Shown here in pieces: positions 54,038 to 61,960 of a stretch of DNA of 64,000 bases (the stretch's first letter is position 1; each line of letters begins with the position of its first letter). Location of the stretch: assembly GCA_023402075.1 (NCBI GenBank), contig JAEXCS010000046.1:10480-74479 (forward strand), given 5' to 3'. The position numbers were made by a program, and so were the translations under genes. This DNA comes from Bacillota bacterium. Lineage in GTDB: Bacteria; Bacillota; Clostridia; Oscillospirales; Oscillospiraceae. The notes beneath the pieces were generated by a model. The model searched no databases. It was not told the origin of the DNA and saw nothing but the letters and a program-made list of their open reading frames with translations.

Positions 54038-54070
54038 CGGCGGGGAAACCGGAATTCGGTTTCCCCGCCG
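54038..54070 (+). terminator. Strong hairpin after potD
   Basis: A 14-bp perfect stem CGGCGGGGAAACCG/CGGTTTCCCCGCCG with a 5-nt loop but no T tract. It may protect the mRNA 3' end or act with the next terminator. Confidence 0.6.
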
Positions 54071-54083
54071 ACTGTATTCTCCA

Positions 54084-54109
54084 AAAAAACCGGTCCCATC
54101 CGGTTTTTT
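54084..54109 (+). terminator. Rho-independent terminator of potABCD
   Basis: AAAAAACCGG/CCGGTTTTTT stem with a 6-nt loop, ending in T6. Confidence 0.8.
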
Positions 54110-54120
54110 CGTTTTTGCCC

Positions 54121-54149
54121 TTGTAACGTCAAGGGCATACCGGTATAAT
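54121..54149 (+). promoter_or_regulatory. Sigma-A promoter of the thioesterase gene
   Basis: TTGTAA (54121-54126) and TATAAT (54144-54149), 17-nt spacer, 39 bp upstream of the ATG. Confidence 0.7.
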
Positions 54150-54187
54150 AAACACACACAATTTAACACACAAAGGAGAATGCACAA

Positions 54188-54583
54188 ATGGTAACAATCG
54201 GAACAACCTACCGCGAGGAGCAGGTCGTCACGGACGCGCTGACCGCCGCCGCCGCTGGATCCGGCGCGCTGCCGGTGTTTGGCACGCCGTTTATGGTGGC
54301 CCTGATGGAAACCGCCGCACTCAAGTGCTTGCAGCAGGGTCTTGAAGAGGGCAAGGGCAGCGTAGGCGTCCGTCTTGAAATCAGTCACGACGCGCCTACC
54401 CCCGTGGGCATGAAGGTTTGGGCGGAAGCAGAAGTCACCGCCGTTTCCGAAAACGGAAAAATGGTGGACTTCAAGGTCACGGCCGGGGACGAAAAAGGCC
54501 CCATCGGGAAGGGAATCCACACCCGCGCCGTCATCGACAACGCCCGCTTCCTTGCCAAATGCAACGCCAAGCTGGACAACTGA
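54188..54583 (+). CDS. FlK-like hotdog thioesterase
   Basis: The 131-residue single hotdog-fold protein matches the fluoroacetyl-CoA thioesterase family. Family motifs are PVFGTPFMVALMETAAL and GSVGVRLEISHDAPTPVG. The catalytic triad known in FlK (T42, E50, H76) maps to T33, E41 and H67 here, all shifted by exactly nine positions. Homologs in anaerobes that never meet fluoroacetate probably hydrolyse other short acyl-CoAs. ATG at 54188 follows AAGGAG. It has its own promoter and terminator, with no partner gene adjacent. Confidence 0.85.
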   Translation: MVTIGTTYREEQVVTDALTAAAAGSGALPVFGTPFMVALMETAALKCLQQGLEEGKGSVGVRLEISHDAPTPVGMKVWAEAEVTAVSENGKMVDFKVTAGDEKGPIGKGIHTRAVIDNARFLAKCNAKLDN

Positions 54584-54598
54584 ACCGCCGTCTTCCCC

Positions 54599-54633
54599 GC
54601 CCCCGCCAAAATTTGGCGGGGGCGGTTTTTTTT
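54599..54633 (+). terminator. Rho-independent terminator of the thioesterase gene
   Basis: GCCCCCGCC/GGCGGGGGC stem with an A/T loop followed by eight T, 16 bp past the stop. The remaining ~155 bp up to 54788 show nothing recognisable. Confidence 0.9.
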
Positions 54634-54788
54634 ATCGTTTCATGCCCCGCTGCTCTTTGCAAAATGGCATTTTAAGGCAATTTGCACCTGTTCTTTCCCG
54701 GGGGTGCGGCTTTGTCAAGCTCAGCGGATGCGTTGATGCCGTTCCCTCACTCTTCCGTGCAGTATCGGGGAAATTCTCTTTATTGAAT

Positions 54789-55862
54789 TTACGCCTGCGC
54801 CCGGTTATATTCTTCCATCTCCCGGATTCCACTAATAATCAACGCATCGGTCACCTCATAGGGGTAAACACGCACATCGATGCCTTTCAGCGCCTTTTCG
54901 GCCACCTTTTGCAGGTCGTCCTCCGTGGCGTGGATATCCGCAAGCTTCGTGGGCAGGCCAATGGATTTGCTGAACCGGAACACCTCGTCCCGCTCCTCAT
55001 ACTGCTTGTCAACGGTGAGCAGAACCAGAATTCCGTAGGCCACCACCTCTCCGTGGAGATGGTGAAACTCCTCTGTGGAGGGCAGAATCGTAAATCCGTT
55101 GTACACCGCGTGGGCAAGGCCCGTGGTGTAGTCCACCTGCACAAAGTTGGAAACCATACCGGTGGAGACGATAATGCCTAAAATCGTCTCCGTCAGCTCC
55201 GGAGTAACCGTGTTTGCTTCGCAGTCTTTCAGCGCCTGCTCTCCGTAAATCTTCAGGGGCTTTGCGCACATAGTGCTCAGGGCAATGCCCATGCCGTCGG
55301 AATGACGGGGCGTATGCCCACGGGAAGAGACGGTGCACTCGTAGTGCTTCGCCATGGTATCGCCAATTCCGGCCCAGAGATATTTGACGGGCGCTTCCGC
55401 GATAATTTGGGTGTTGATAAACACATGGTTTGCCGGAACCTTCGAGAAAGAGTATTCCCGCAGGCTTCCATCCGGATGGTAGAGGATGCCGAGACTGGTG
55501 TATGCAGCGCAGGTGGAAGCGATGGTGGGGAAGGTGAAGAAGGGCTTCCCTGCCCGCTGGGCCAATACCTTTGCGGTATCAATGGCCTTGCCGCCGCCCA
55601 CGGCGAAAACCATGTCCGCGTCCTCCGTGTCGGGTGTCAGCCGTTCAATATTTTCAACAGAGGCCTCTCCCCCGTTCCACAGGCAGCGGATGACCTCCAC
55701 GGAGGAGCCTTTCAGCGCGGAAACAATTTTCTCCTGCGCTGCGGCCATTGCCTTTTTGCCCCCAATCATTACCGCCTTTGTTCCGTAGGCAGCGCAAACC
55801 GTGGCAATCCCGTCATACGCGTCCGCGCCGATGGTATAGCTTGGAATCAGTGTTCTTTCCAT
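54789..55862 (-). CDS. Iron-containing (GldA-like) alcohol/polyol dehydrogenase
   Basis: The 357-residue enzyme is in the glycerol dehydrogenase branch of the Fe-ADH family. The NAD-binding motif is VFAVGGGKAIDTAK, and metal ligands are visible as the Asp in WAGIGDTMAKHYE and the His in GLAHAVYNGF and HHLHGEVVAYG. The likely reaction is NAD-linked oxidation or reduction of a polyol or aldehyde; glycerol is only one option. ATG at 55862 follows AAGGAG. It starts 12 bp after the YkvI transporter gene and shares its T-box, so synthesis should respond to the same uncharged tRNA. Confidence 0.88.
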   Translation of the reverse strand: MERTLIPSYTIGADAYDGIATVCAAYGTKAVMIGGKKAMAAAQEKIVSALKGSSVEVIRCLWNGGEASVENIERLTPDTEDADMVFAVGGGKAIDTAKVLAQRAGKPFFTFPTIASTCAAYTSLGILYHPDGSLREYSFSKVPANHVFINTQIIAEAPVKYLWAGIGDTMAKHYECTVSSRGHTPRHSDGMGIALSTMCAKPLKIYGEQALKDCEANTVTPELTETILGIIVSTGMVSNFVQVDYTTGLAHAVYNGFTILPSTEEFHHLHGEVVAYGILVLLTVDKQYEERDEVFRFSKSIGLPTKLADIHATEDDLQKVAEKALKGIDVRVYPYEVTDALIISGIREMEEYNRAQA

Positions 55863-55874
55863 TTTTATCTCTCC

Positions 55875-57065
55875 TTAACCCTTATAGCCCGGATTTTCAG
55901 CCAGGAACTTACGATTTTTGTAAACGCCCACAGTCAGCATGGGAACGATGACCACCGCAATGCCAAGATACCCGCAGTAGCCATAGCCGTATTTGATGAT
56001 GTTGGTCAGTCCCGCGAAGGAAATGCCCATGGAAATTGCAATGATAGACGCGGCGATAATTCCGTTTTTCACAGCAGGATTCTGAATTCCCTTGAAAACA
56101 GAGACATTCTCAAACTTAGCCACAAAGCCGAAGGTAGTGGTCACGCCGGTGGAAATCAGGCACAGAAGCAGGCACGCGGCATAGGCCACCGTGAGCCACG
56201 GAATGCCGATCTCGCGGCAGACGGTGAGCGTGGGAATCACGGTTCCACCCTCTGCGGCGGTGTAAAAGCCCTGCCAGGACAGCAGCATAAGAACCGACAG
56301 GGTCAAAGCGGCAGCGTTCATAACGAAGGCAATGTTCATGGATTTGTTGCAGCCTCGCTTATCGGAAAGCGGCTTGCCGCAGGCCAGCATGGTGGGCAGC
56401 GTGACGCACTGGAAGCCCGCATAGACAAAGGCATTCAAAATTGCCTTGGGAAGCATGGAAAAGCCGGTGCTCTGAAAGCTGGCGGACAGGACAGAGGAAA
56501 TGTTCTCTCCTTTGGTGATGCCGATGGCATAAATGCTGATGGCGATGACCAGAATTGCCATGCCCATATACGTGGAAGCCAGACGGACCAGACTTGCCCC
56601 GAAAATGGTAAGCGTCAGCACCAGCGCACCCACCACAAAAACACTGAGCGCATAGGGAATCCCAAAGTAGGCATTCAGCGCCGAAGCCGCGCCCGAGATG
56701 GCGGCAGCGATGGCCATAACTACCATGATGTAGAAAAACACCTCGAACAGCCATTCAATTTTCTTAAAAGGACTGAAAATGGATTCAAACAGCTCTTTGT
56801 AGGACTTGAGGTTCCGGGAATTGTAGAAAAACATAGCTTCCCGCATAGTCAGAGACATGAGAAGCACCGCCAGAATCGCAGCCACAGGGCCCAGCCAGCC
56901 AAGGCCCACGTAATAGGTGTTCGCCTGATTGCCGGTGGCAAAGCCGCCCCCGGCGTGCGCCGAGAACAGAACCGAGCCCACGGAAAAGGCAAGGAAAAAC
57001 GCGCTCTTTTTGGAGTTTGCTCCGGGATTCGGAATTGCCGCCTGTGATGTCGCTGCTGTTTTCAT
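55875..57065 (-). CDS. YkvI family (LeuT-fold) membrane transporter
   Basis: The 396-residue polytopic protein has about ten to eleven helices. The first holds SVLFSAHAGGGFATGNQANT, the Gly-rich unwound-helix signature of the YkvI (COG3949) family, distantly related to amino-acid/sodium symporters. Homologs are mostly uncharacterised. ATG at 57065 follows GGGAGGTCAAC; the longer in-frame reading upstream crosses the T-box leader and is rejected. The leader's specifier reads UGG, so the transporter is probably linked to tryptophan, by inference. The downstream Fe-ADH is cotranscribed. Confidence 0.86.
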   Translation of the reverse strand: MKTAATSQAAIPNPGANSKKSAFFLAFSVGSVLFSAHAGGGFATGNQANTYYVGLGWLGPVAAILAVLLMSLTMREAMFFYNSRNLKSYKELFESIFSPFKKIEWLFEVFFYIMVVMAIAAAISGAASALNAYFGIPYALSVFVVGALVLTLTIFGASLVRLASTYMGMAILVIAISIYAIGITKGENISSVLSASFQSTGFSMLPKAILNAFVYAGFQCVTLPTMLACGKPLSDKRGCNKSMNIAFVMNAAALTLSVLMLLSWQGFYTAAEGGTVIPTLTVCREIGIPWLTVAYAACLLLCLISTGVTTTFGFVAKFENVSVFKGIQNPAVKNGIIAASIIAISMGISFAGLTNIIKYGYGYCGYLGIAVVIVPMLTVGVYKNRKFLAENPGYKG

Positions 57066-57097
57066 GTTGACCTCCCAAATACTATCCAAGAAGACGC

Positions 57098-57365
57098 AAA
57101 AAATCCTTCCGTCTCCTTGCGGTTTAGCAAAGAGACGAAAGGATAAAATCCTTACGCGGTACCACTCTTCTTCATTCTTTCGAATGCACTTTACGAGGTA
57201 CTGACATACCTCTGCCTTCAATAACGGTGGCTTCCGTCCACGCCTACTTATGTGTTCGGCGCGGCCATTCCGTGACCAGTTCGGCAGATTGCACCCTGTT
57301 GCCTCGCACCAATCGGCAACTCTCTGAAAGGACAATGCTGCTTACTACTTCACATCTTCATGTTT
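57098..57365 (-). promoter_or_regulatory. T-box leader of ykvI-adh, specifier probably UGG (tryptophan)
   Basis: On the minus strand the leader has CAGAGAGTTGCCGATTGGTG (Stem I distal motif), the antiterminator T-box AGTGGTACCGCG (57155-57166), and a terminator ATCCTTTCGTCTC/GAGACGGAAGGAT with T6 (57098-57144). In Stem I, GCAG/CTGC above and GTGA/TCAC below enclose an internal loop with AGTA on the 5' side and CGAACTGG on the 3' side. The loop-E pattern CGAA-N-NNN places UGG (57276-57278) as specifier. ACU or CUG are out-of-register alternatives. Confidence 0.85.
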
Positions 57366-57371
57366 GAACGT

Positions 57372-57400
57372 ATCTTAGCAAAGGCCCGGGGATAAGTCAA
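57372..57400 (-). promoter_or_regulatory. Sigma-A promoter of the ykvI T-box transcript
   Basis: TTGACT (57395-57400) and TAAGAT (57372-57377), 17-nt spacer. Confidence 0.65.
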
Positions 57401-57519
57401 TAAAAAGTTTTGCGTTTTCCTCCAAATATCGCTTCGCCACAAAATTTCGGTATCCATTTTAATCTTTTATAGGCGGATTGCACAGACCCGATGGAATAAA
57501 AAGTTTGCAGATGTCCCAC

Positions 57520-57553
57520 GGCGCGGCGGGAATTTTATTGTTCCCACCGCGCC
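57520..57553 (-). terminator. Terminator-like hairpin after the aldose-epimerase-like gene
   Basis: A 13-bp stem GGCGCGG(T/C)GGGAA and complement with an 8-nt loop, 65 bp past the stop. No T run, so its role is uncertain. Confidence 0.45.
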
Positions 57554-57618
57554 CATATTTTGAGTCATCTGTGAAATTGTATACAAAAATCGATTCGGAT
57601 GTAATTCGTTTTTTTAAG

Positions 57619-58500
57619 TCAGCAAAAAGCACCGAAGCAGCAAGGTTCCGGGTTTTCCAGTTCTTCCTTTGTAAGCAGCTTGTCAAATCCGTAAATCACT
57701 CTGCCCGCCAAGGTTTCACCTCCGTCCAGTGCGACCTCCCGCATCATGGTCTGATTTATAAGGACGGCCCCCATCTGCGGCTGCGGCTCCACGCAGACGG
57801 AGGAGAGATTTCCGTAGACAGAAACTGCAAGCCCCGCCTGAACATTAGCCAGCTCCGCCATGGGTTTTACCTCGTCATCCCCGGAAATAAAGGTGACAGA
57901 AGACCCGTCCACAGACTGAAACGCCATATCGGCGTAAGGCGTGTCGCCAATGGGACTCGTCTCCCCTTCCACCAGCGCCGTGGGACAGAAGGTGCGCACG
58001 ACGTAGCCGTCCATTCCGCCCCCCTCCAGCATCCGGAACGGGAATTGGCAGGTGAAATTGACTGCCGCCTGCTTCTCGGGCGTCACATATAAATCCACCA
58101 CCAATCGATTTAAATTGACCCACATAATGCGCGCCCCCACGGTCATGGCGCAGCCACTTTCCTCCTCAGAGGTGGTGCAGGACAGCAGTACATAATTGTC
58201 GCCGATCTCCTCCACCTTCCAGACCTTGCGGGCCAGCAGCCGTTGGTAGCTGCCGTCCCCAAAGCCGGCGGCGATTGCGCATACGGGCGCGGAAGCCTGT
58301 TCATATTCGGCCAGCGTCTCAAAGCCAACCAGCAGATTTTGAAGAGCGCCCCTGCGATTATGGATAAAAACACTTTTAAGGGTACACCCGTAGGTGGAAA
58401 CCTCAATGTAATCGTTGGTGCTGTTAGGTATACGGAAAAGCTGCACCGCCTGCCCGTCCGCCGTCACGCCGAACGGAATTGCTTTTATGCTTTGCTCCAT
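57619..58500 (-). CDS. Divergent aldose 1-epimerase-like (galactose-mutarotase fold) protein
   Basis: The 293-residue protein has the galactose-mutarotase start IPFGVTADGQAVQLFRIPN, YGCTLKSVFI and LLVGFETLAEYE, followed by beta-rich sequence with PFRMLEGG, consistent with the beta-sandwich fold. The usual catalytic HGG and NHTYWNL-type histidines are not seen, so it may bind rather than epimerise a sugar or sugar acid. ATG at 58500 follows AAGGA by 9 nt. A sigma-54-type promoter (58558-58574) lies upstream, divergent from the DUF169 operon, which suggests a shared physiological role. Confidence 0.6.
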   Translation of the reverse strand: MEQSIKAIPFGVTADGQAVQLFRIPNSTNDYIEVSTYGCTLKSVFIHNRRGALQNLLVGFETLAEYEQASAPVCAIAAGFGDGSYQRLLARKVWKVEEIGDNYVLLSCTTSEEESGCAMTVGARIMWVNLNRLVVDLYVTPEKQAAVNFTCQFPFRMLEGGGMDGYVVRTFCPTALVEGETSPIGDTPYADMAFQSVDGSSVTFISGDDEVKPMAELANVQAGLAVSVYGNLSSVCVEPQPQMGAVLINQTMMREVALDGGETLAGRVIYGFDKLLTKEELENPEPCCFGAFC

Positions 58501-58537
58501 GTCTGTCAATCCTTTCTGATTTAGAGTCTTTTAAAAA

Positions 58538-58593
58538 TTAGTTTGATACTTAAGAAGTAGCAACACAGATGCCAAACGCCGCGCACAAACTAA
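58538..58593. repeat. Inverted repeat TTAGTTTG/CAAACTAA in the divergent promoter region
   Basis: Two perfect 8-bp arms (58538-58545 and 58586-58593) flank the minus-strand sigma-54-type promoter. A smaller dyad TACTTAAGAAGTA lies just inside. This could be an enhancer or repressor site. Confidence 0.4.
58558..58574 (-). promoter_or_regulatory. Sigma-54-type (-24/-12) promoter of the aldose-epimerase-like gene
   Basis: On the minus strand TGGCATCTGTGTTGCTA has GG (58573-58572), exactly ten bases, then GC (58561-58560), and the flanking CA and TT/TA match the consensus TGGCAC-N5-TTGCW. No sigma-A promoter of comparable quality is seen in front of this gene. Confidence 0.7.
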
Positions 58594-58634
58594 ATATTAA
58601 AAAATAAAATATAAAAATTCCAATTACGGCAGCT

Positions 58635-58650
58635 TGGCATCCAAAATGCT
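58635..58650 (+). promoter_or_regulatory. Sigma-54-type (-24/-12) promoter of the DUF169-BKACE operon
   Basis: TGGCATCCAAAATGCT has GG (58636-58637), N10, GC (58648-58649). The -12 element is ATGCT rather than TTGCT. It is 83 bp upstream of the DUF169 ATG. Confidence 0.62.
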
Positions 58651-58732
58651 ATTACAAAAGGCGGACAGGATTTATTGCTCGAATCAGCCCGGCAAGGACG
58701 TCCTGTCATTGAGAAGAAGGGACAGTGACACC

Positions 58733-59494
58733 ATGGAAAACTATGACTGGGAAAGTATTGTTGAGCGGCTGACAAAGCTGCTGCGCCTGCAAACACCTCC
58801 TGTTGCCATGAAGTGGATTAAAACGGAGGAGGAACTGCAAAGCATCCCGAAGGTAAGGATTCACAAGAAGCATCTGCCGCCGTGCAGCATTGTGGGACAT
58901 GCCGCGCAGTATAACTGGACCAGCGCCTGCAAGTTTGAAAACGTGCACGCAAATTATTGCCGCGGAATCAACGGAATGTTTGAACGCGACGAAAAGTGGC
59001 ATTCCGGGGAAATCTTCAACGGTGTCTGGTTTAATAATCTCGAAGCGGCAAAAGCACACAATCAGGCGCTGAACTGCGTGCCGCCGGAGTACATCGCGGT
59101 GGTGGCTTCCCCACTGACGGCAGGACGGATTAAGCCCGACGTATGCGTACTGTACATGAGCCCCGCACAGGCATTTTTGCTGCTGTCCGGCTATCAGTTT
59201 GAAGACTATAAAAAGCTGAATTTCACCTTTGTGGGCGAATCCGGCTGTTCTGACTCTTGGGTTCGGACCTTTTTAACAGGAGAACCGTCCATGAGCCTGC
59301 CGTGCTATGCAGATAAAAAGTTTGCCGGTATGAGCGAAAACGAAGTGCGGCTGACGTTTTCCCCCCAGGATTTGGTGCGCGCGGTGAACGGTCTGGAAGG
59401 ACTGAGCAAAAACGGCCTGCGCTATCCCATTGCATCTTACAGCCTAACCTCTGACATTCTGGAGGGCCTTCCTCAAAGCTATCTGGAGTATTAA
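58733..59494 (+). CDS. DUF169 family protein, function unknown
   Basis: This is a 253-residue cytoplasmic protein of the DUF169 (COG2043) family found in archaea and anaerobic bacteria. The N-terminus has LLRLQTPPVAMKWIK, a family hallmark; cysteines recur in HLPPCSIVGHAA, SACKFENVHANYCRG and NCVPPEYIAVV, which could bind a metal or cluster. The C-terminal part includes GESGCSDSW. ATG at 58733 follows AGAAGGGAC; the in-frame ATG at 58634 overlaps the -24/-12 promoter and is rejected. No function is established. It leads the cupin-aldolase-BKACE-CoA-transferase operon. Confidence 0.85.
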   Translation: MENYDWESIVERLTKLLRLQTPPVAMKWIKTEEELQSIPKVRIHKKHLPPCSIVGHAAQYNWTSACKFENVHANYCRGINGMFERDEKWHSGEIFNGVWFNNLEAAKAHNQALNCVPPEYIAVVASPLTAGRIKPDVCVLYMSPAQAFLLLSGYQFEDYKKLNFTFVGESGCSDSWVRTFLTGEPSMSLPCYADKKFAGMSENEVRLTFSPQDLVRAVNGLEGLSKNGLRYPIASYSLTSDILEGLPQSYLEY

Positions 59495-59567
59495 CGCGAT
59501 CCCCTGTTCTTCAAGAAAATCCTTGCGCTGAAATGACAAATAAACGAATCGGAAAGGAAACTGAATC

Positions 59568-60044
59568 ATGGCTAAAATTATGTACGGCAACTATAACGAT
59601 CTCCCTTGGATGCCAAACCACCGAAAGGATGTTGACGGCAAGGTCATGTGTTACATGAAGTGCTTTGCCATGGAGGCTGCCAACATGCACATGTGTCTTG
59701 GCCAGATGTATAACGGAATACCCATCGGCCCCCATACCCACCCCAACGAGCAGATTGCTACCGTCGTCAAGGGCGAGTGCGACTATTGGGTAGACGGTGT
59801 TCCCTATCGCCTGTCCCCCGGCTGCTGGGTCAACGTTCCCCCTCACTATGTACACTACGCACAGGTCTATCGCTCTCAGGGTCCGTGCTATCAAATGGAT
59901 ATCATGTCCCCCAAGCGCTCTTCAAGCTGCGACGAGTACAAGGCATGGCTGAAATCCGAATACGACATTGACTGGGACGCGGGCGGCCGGGAGGTTCCCG
60001 ACCTGACCGAGCCGCAGGATACCAGCGCTGAGGTCAGAGGATAA
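59568..60044 (+). CDS. Cupin-domain protein
   Basis: The 158-residue single-domain cupin has metal-ligand motif 1, GIPIGPHTHPNEQIATVVKG (two His and one Glu/Gln position), and motif 2, CWVNVPPHYVHYAQ. Small cupins of this type act as sugar or keto-acid isomerases, decarboxylases or dioxygenases, or as ligand sensors; which applies here cannot be told. ATG at 59568 follows GGAAAGGAAA. It lies 73 bp after DUF169 and 146 bp before the aldolase on the same strand. Confidence 0.83.
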   Translation: MAKIMYGNYNDLPWMPNHRKDVDGKVMCYMKCFAMEAANMHMCLGQMYNGIPIGPHTHPNEQIATVVKGECDYWVDGVPYRLSPGCWVNVPPHYVHYAQVYRSQGPCYQMDIMSPKRSSSCDEYKAWLKSEYDIDWDAGGREVPDLTEPQDTSAEVRG

Positions 60045-60190
60045 CTTTTTTACCCCCGCAGGAATTTTCAATGAAGAACATTTCAGTACAGAGGCCTGTG
60101 AATACCGGCCTCTGTACTTCATTAAAAAAAGCACAGTCCGCCAACCGCCCAAAAGGCGCGTCAGGCGGACGCAGAAAGGATCGATACCAT

Positions 60191-60988
60191 ATGAAAATGC
60201 GTAATTTAGTTCGGGAAAAAATTGCAGAAAACGGCTATGCGCTGGGAGCCTTTGTGGCTTCGGGCTCGGCGGTAAACTGCGAAATTCTGGGACTTGGCGG
60301 GTTGGACTTCGTAATGATTGACTGCGAGCACGCGGAGACGGATGCGGAGAGCATCGTCCAGATGTGCCGGGCATCAGAGCTATACGGCATGGCGCCGCTG
60401 GTCCGGGTTTACGACCCGGACGACGCACCCATGATGAGTCGGATGCTGGACGTGGGCGTCCACGGTGTGATGGCCCCACTGGTGGGAACCCCCGCCCAAG
60501 CACAGCACGCGGTGCAATACTTAAAATATCCCCCGCTGGGCAAGCGCGGGGCCAACGGCGGCCGCGGCCCCCGCTGGGGCGCATACGACGACTATGTGAA
60601 AAACGCCAATGACAACACACTTTGCATTGTTCAGTGCGAGTCCATTGAAGGGCTGAACAACATTGAGGAAATTGCCGCAACGCGGGGTCTTGACGCAATT
60701 TTTATTGGGACAGGCGATCTTTCTTTGGAAATGGGCATTCAGTTTAAGGCGGATTCCTCCGCCAGCCACAAGGTGGAATCGCCGGAGATGATTGCGGCAA
60801 TTGATCGGATTTTAGCAGCCTGCAAGAAAAACAATGTGATTCCCGGCATCGTGACCGCCAGCGCCGATGACGCAGCCAGACGCATCCGTCAGGGCTTTCA
60901 GCTTGTCACCTGCATGAACGATCTTGGCTTTTTCCACAGCCGCACCAAGCAGCACTTTCAGGAAATCAGAAAGCTCGTCAAGGAATAA
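60191..60988 (+). CDS. HpcH/HpaI family aldolase
   Basis: The 265-residue class II pyruvate-dependent aldolase fold contains all catalytic positions of HpaI: H47 (IDCEHAET), R72 (LVRVYDP), the metal ligands E150 (VQCES) and D176 (GTGDLS). It also has GANGGRGPRWG, matching the glycine-rich substrate loop. Such enzymes cleave 2-keto-3-deoxy or 4-hydroxy-2-oxo acids to pyruvate and an aldehyde. ATG at 60191 follows AAGGA by 10 nt. An upstream in-frame ATG at 60071 is rejected because the extra 40 residues are not conserved-looking. It is followed 17 bp later by a BKACE gene. Confidence 0.93.
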   Translation: MKMRNLVREKIAENGYALGAFVASGSAVNCEILGLGGLDFVMIDCEHAETDAESIVQMCRASELYGMAPLVRVYDPDDAPMMSRMLDVGVHGVMAPLVGTPAQAQHAVQYLKYPPLGKRGANGGRGPRWGAYDDYVKNANDNTLCIVQCESIEGLNNIEEIAATRGLDAIFIGTGDLSLEMGIQFKADSSASHKVESPEMIAAIDRILAACKKNNVIPGIVTASADDAARRIRQGFQLVTCMNDLGFFHSRTKQHFQEIRKLVKE

Positions 60989-61005
60989 CGGAAAGGAGCA
61001 TTTTC

Positions 61006-61932
61006 ATGAAAAACAATAAAGTGATTTTGACCGCCGCCATCACCGGCGCGGTTCATGTATCCAGCATGAGTCCTTACCTTCCCATTACACCGGAGGAGAT
61101 TGTGTCCCAAGCAGTTGACGCGGCCCGCGCAGGCGCCGCCGTGGTTCATCTGCACGCAAGAGATCCCAAAACCGGGGAGCCGTCCTCCGATCTCAAGCTA
61201 ATGCGCCAGATGGTGAGTGCCATCAAGGCAGAATGCGACGTAATCATCTGCATTACCACCGGGGCCAGCCAGATGATGACGGTGCAGGAGCGTTTGTCGG
61301 TGGTGCCCGATATGAAGCCGGAGCTTGCCTCCTGCAACGCAGGCTCCATGAATTTTGTTCTGTCCGGGCTGGTTCCCCAGTTGACGGACGACGCCCCCGC
61401 GTGGGAGAAAAAGTATCTGGCAGGTACTTATGACAACATATTTGCCAATACCTATCAGGGTCTTGATACCTACATTCGCACCATGCAGGAAAGCGGAACC
61501 ATTCCCGAATTTGAAGTCTATGACGCAGGCATGATCAACAACATTGCGTATTTTAAAAAGCAGGGGATTCTGACCTGCCCCATTTATCTGCAATTTGTCA
61601 TGGGGATTCAGGGCGGACTGCCCGCATCGGTTGACAATCTGGTATTTCTGCGCAACACCGCCGAAAAGCAGCTGGACGAGTTCAACTGGTCCTGCGCGGC
61701 AGCGGGACGAAACCAGTTCCCCATGATTACGGCGGCGATGGCCATGGGTGGCAATGCCCGGGTGGGTCTGGAGGACAACCTGTATATCCGTCCACGTGTG
61801 CTGGCCAAGTCTAACGCAGAGCAGGTGCAGGCCGCCGCTGCCGTCGCCCATATTCTAGGCCGCGAGGTTGCAACGGCGGAAGAAGCCCGGGCAATTTTAA
61901 AGCTTAAAGGCGTCGATCAGGTGAATTTCTAA
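61006..61932 (+). CDS. Beta-keto acid cleavage enzyme (BKACE, Kce family)
   Basis: This is a 308-residue TIM-barrel enzyme. Zinc ligands H48 and H50 (VVHLHARD) and E256 (NARVGLEDNLY) match the BKACE family, in which a beta-keto acid plus acetyl-CoA gives acetoacetate plus a CoA ester. The best-known member acts on 3-keto-5-aminohexanoate in lysine fermentation, but the family covers many substrates, and no other lysine-pathway gene is visible here. ATG at 61006 follows AAAGGAGC. A CoA-transferase pair directly follows, and would convert acetoacetate to acetoacetyl-CoA. Confidence 0.95.
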   Translation: MKNNKVILTAAITGAVHVSSMSPYLPITPEEIVSQAVDAARAGAAVVHLHARDPKTGEPSSDLKLMRQMVSAIKAECDVIICITTGASQMMTVQERLSVVPDMKPELASCNAGSMNFVLSGLVPQLTDDAPAWEKKYLAGTYDNIFANTYQGLDTYIRTMQESGTIPEFEVYDAGMINNIAYFKKQGILTCPIYLQFVMGIQGGLPASVDNLVFLRNTAEKQLDEFNWSCAAAGRNQFPMITAAMAMGGNARVGLEDNLYIRPRVLAKSNAEQVQAAAAVAHILGREVATAEEARAILKLKGVDQVNF

Positions 61933-61960
61933 GATACGCTTATGAAATGGAGGAGCATGT

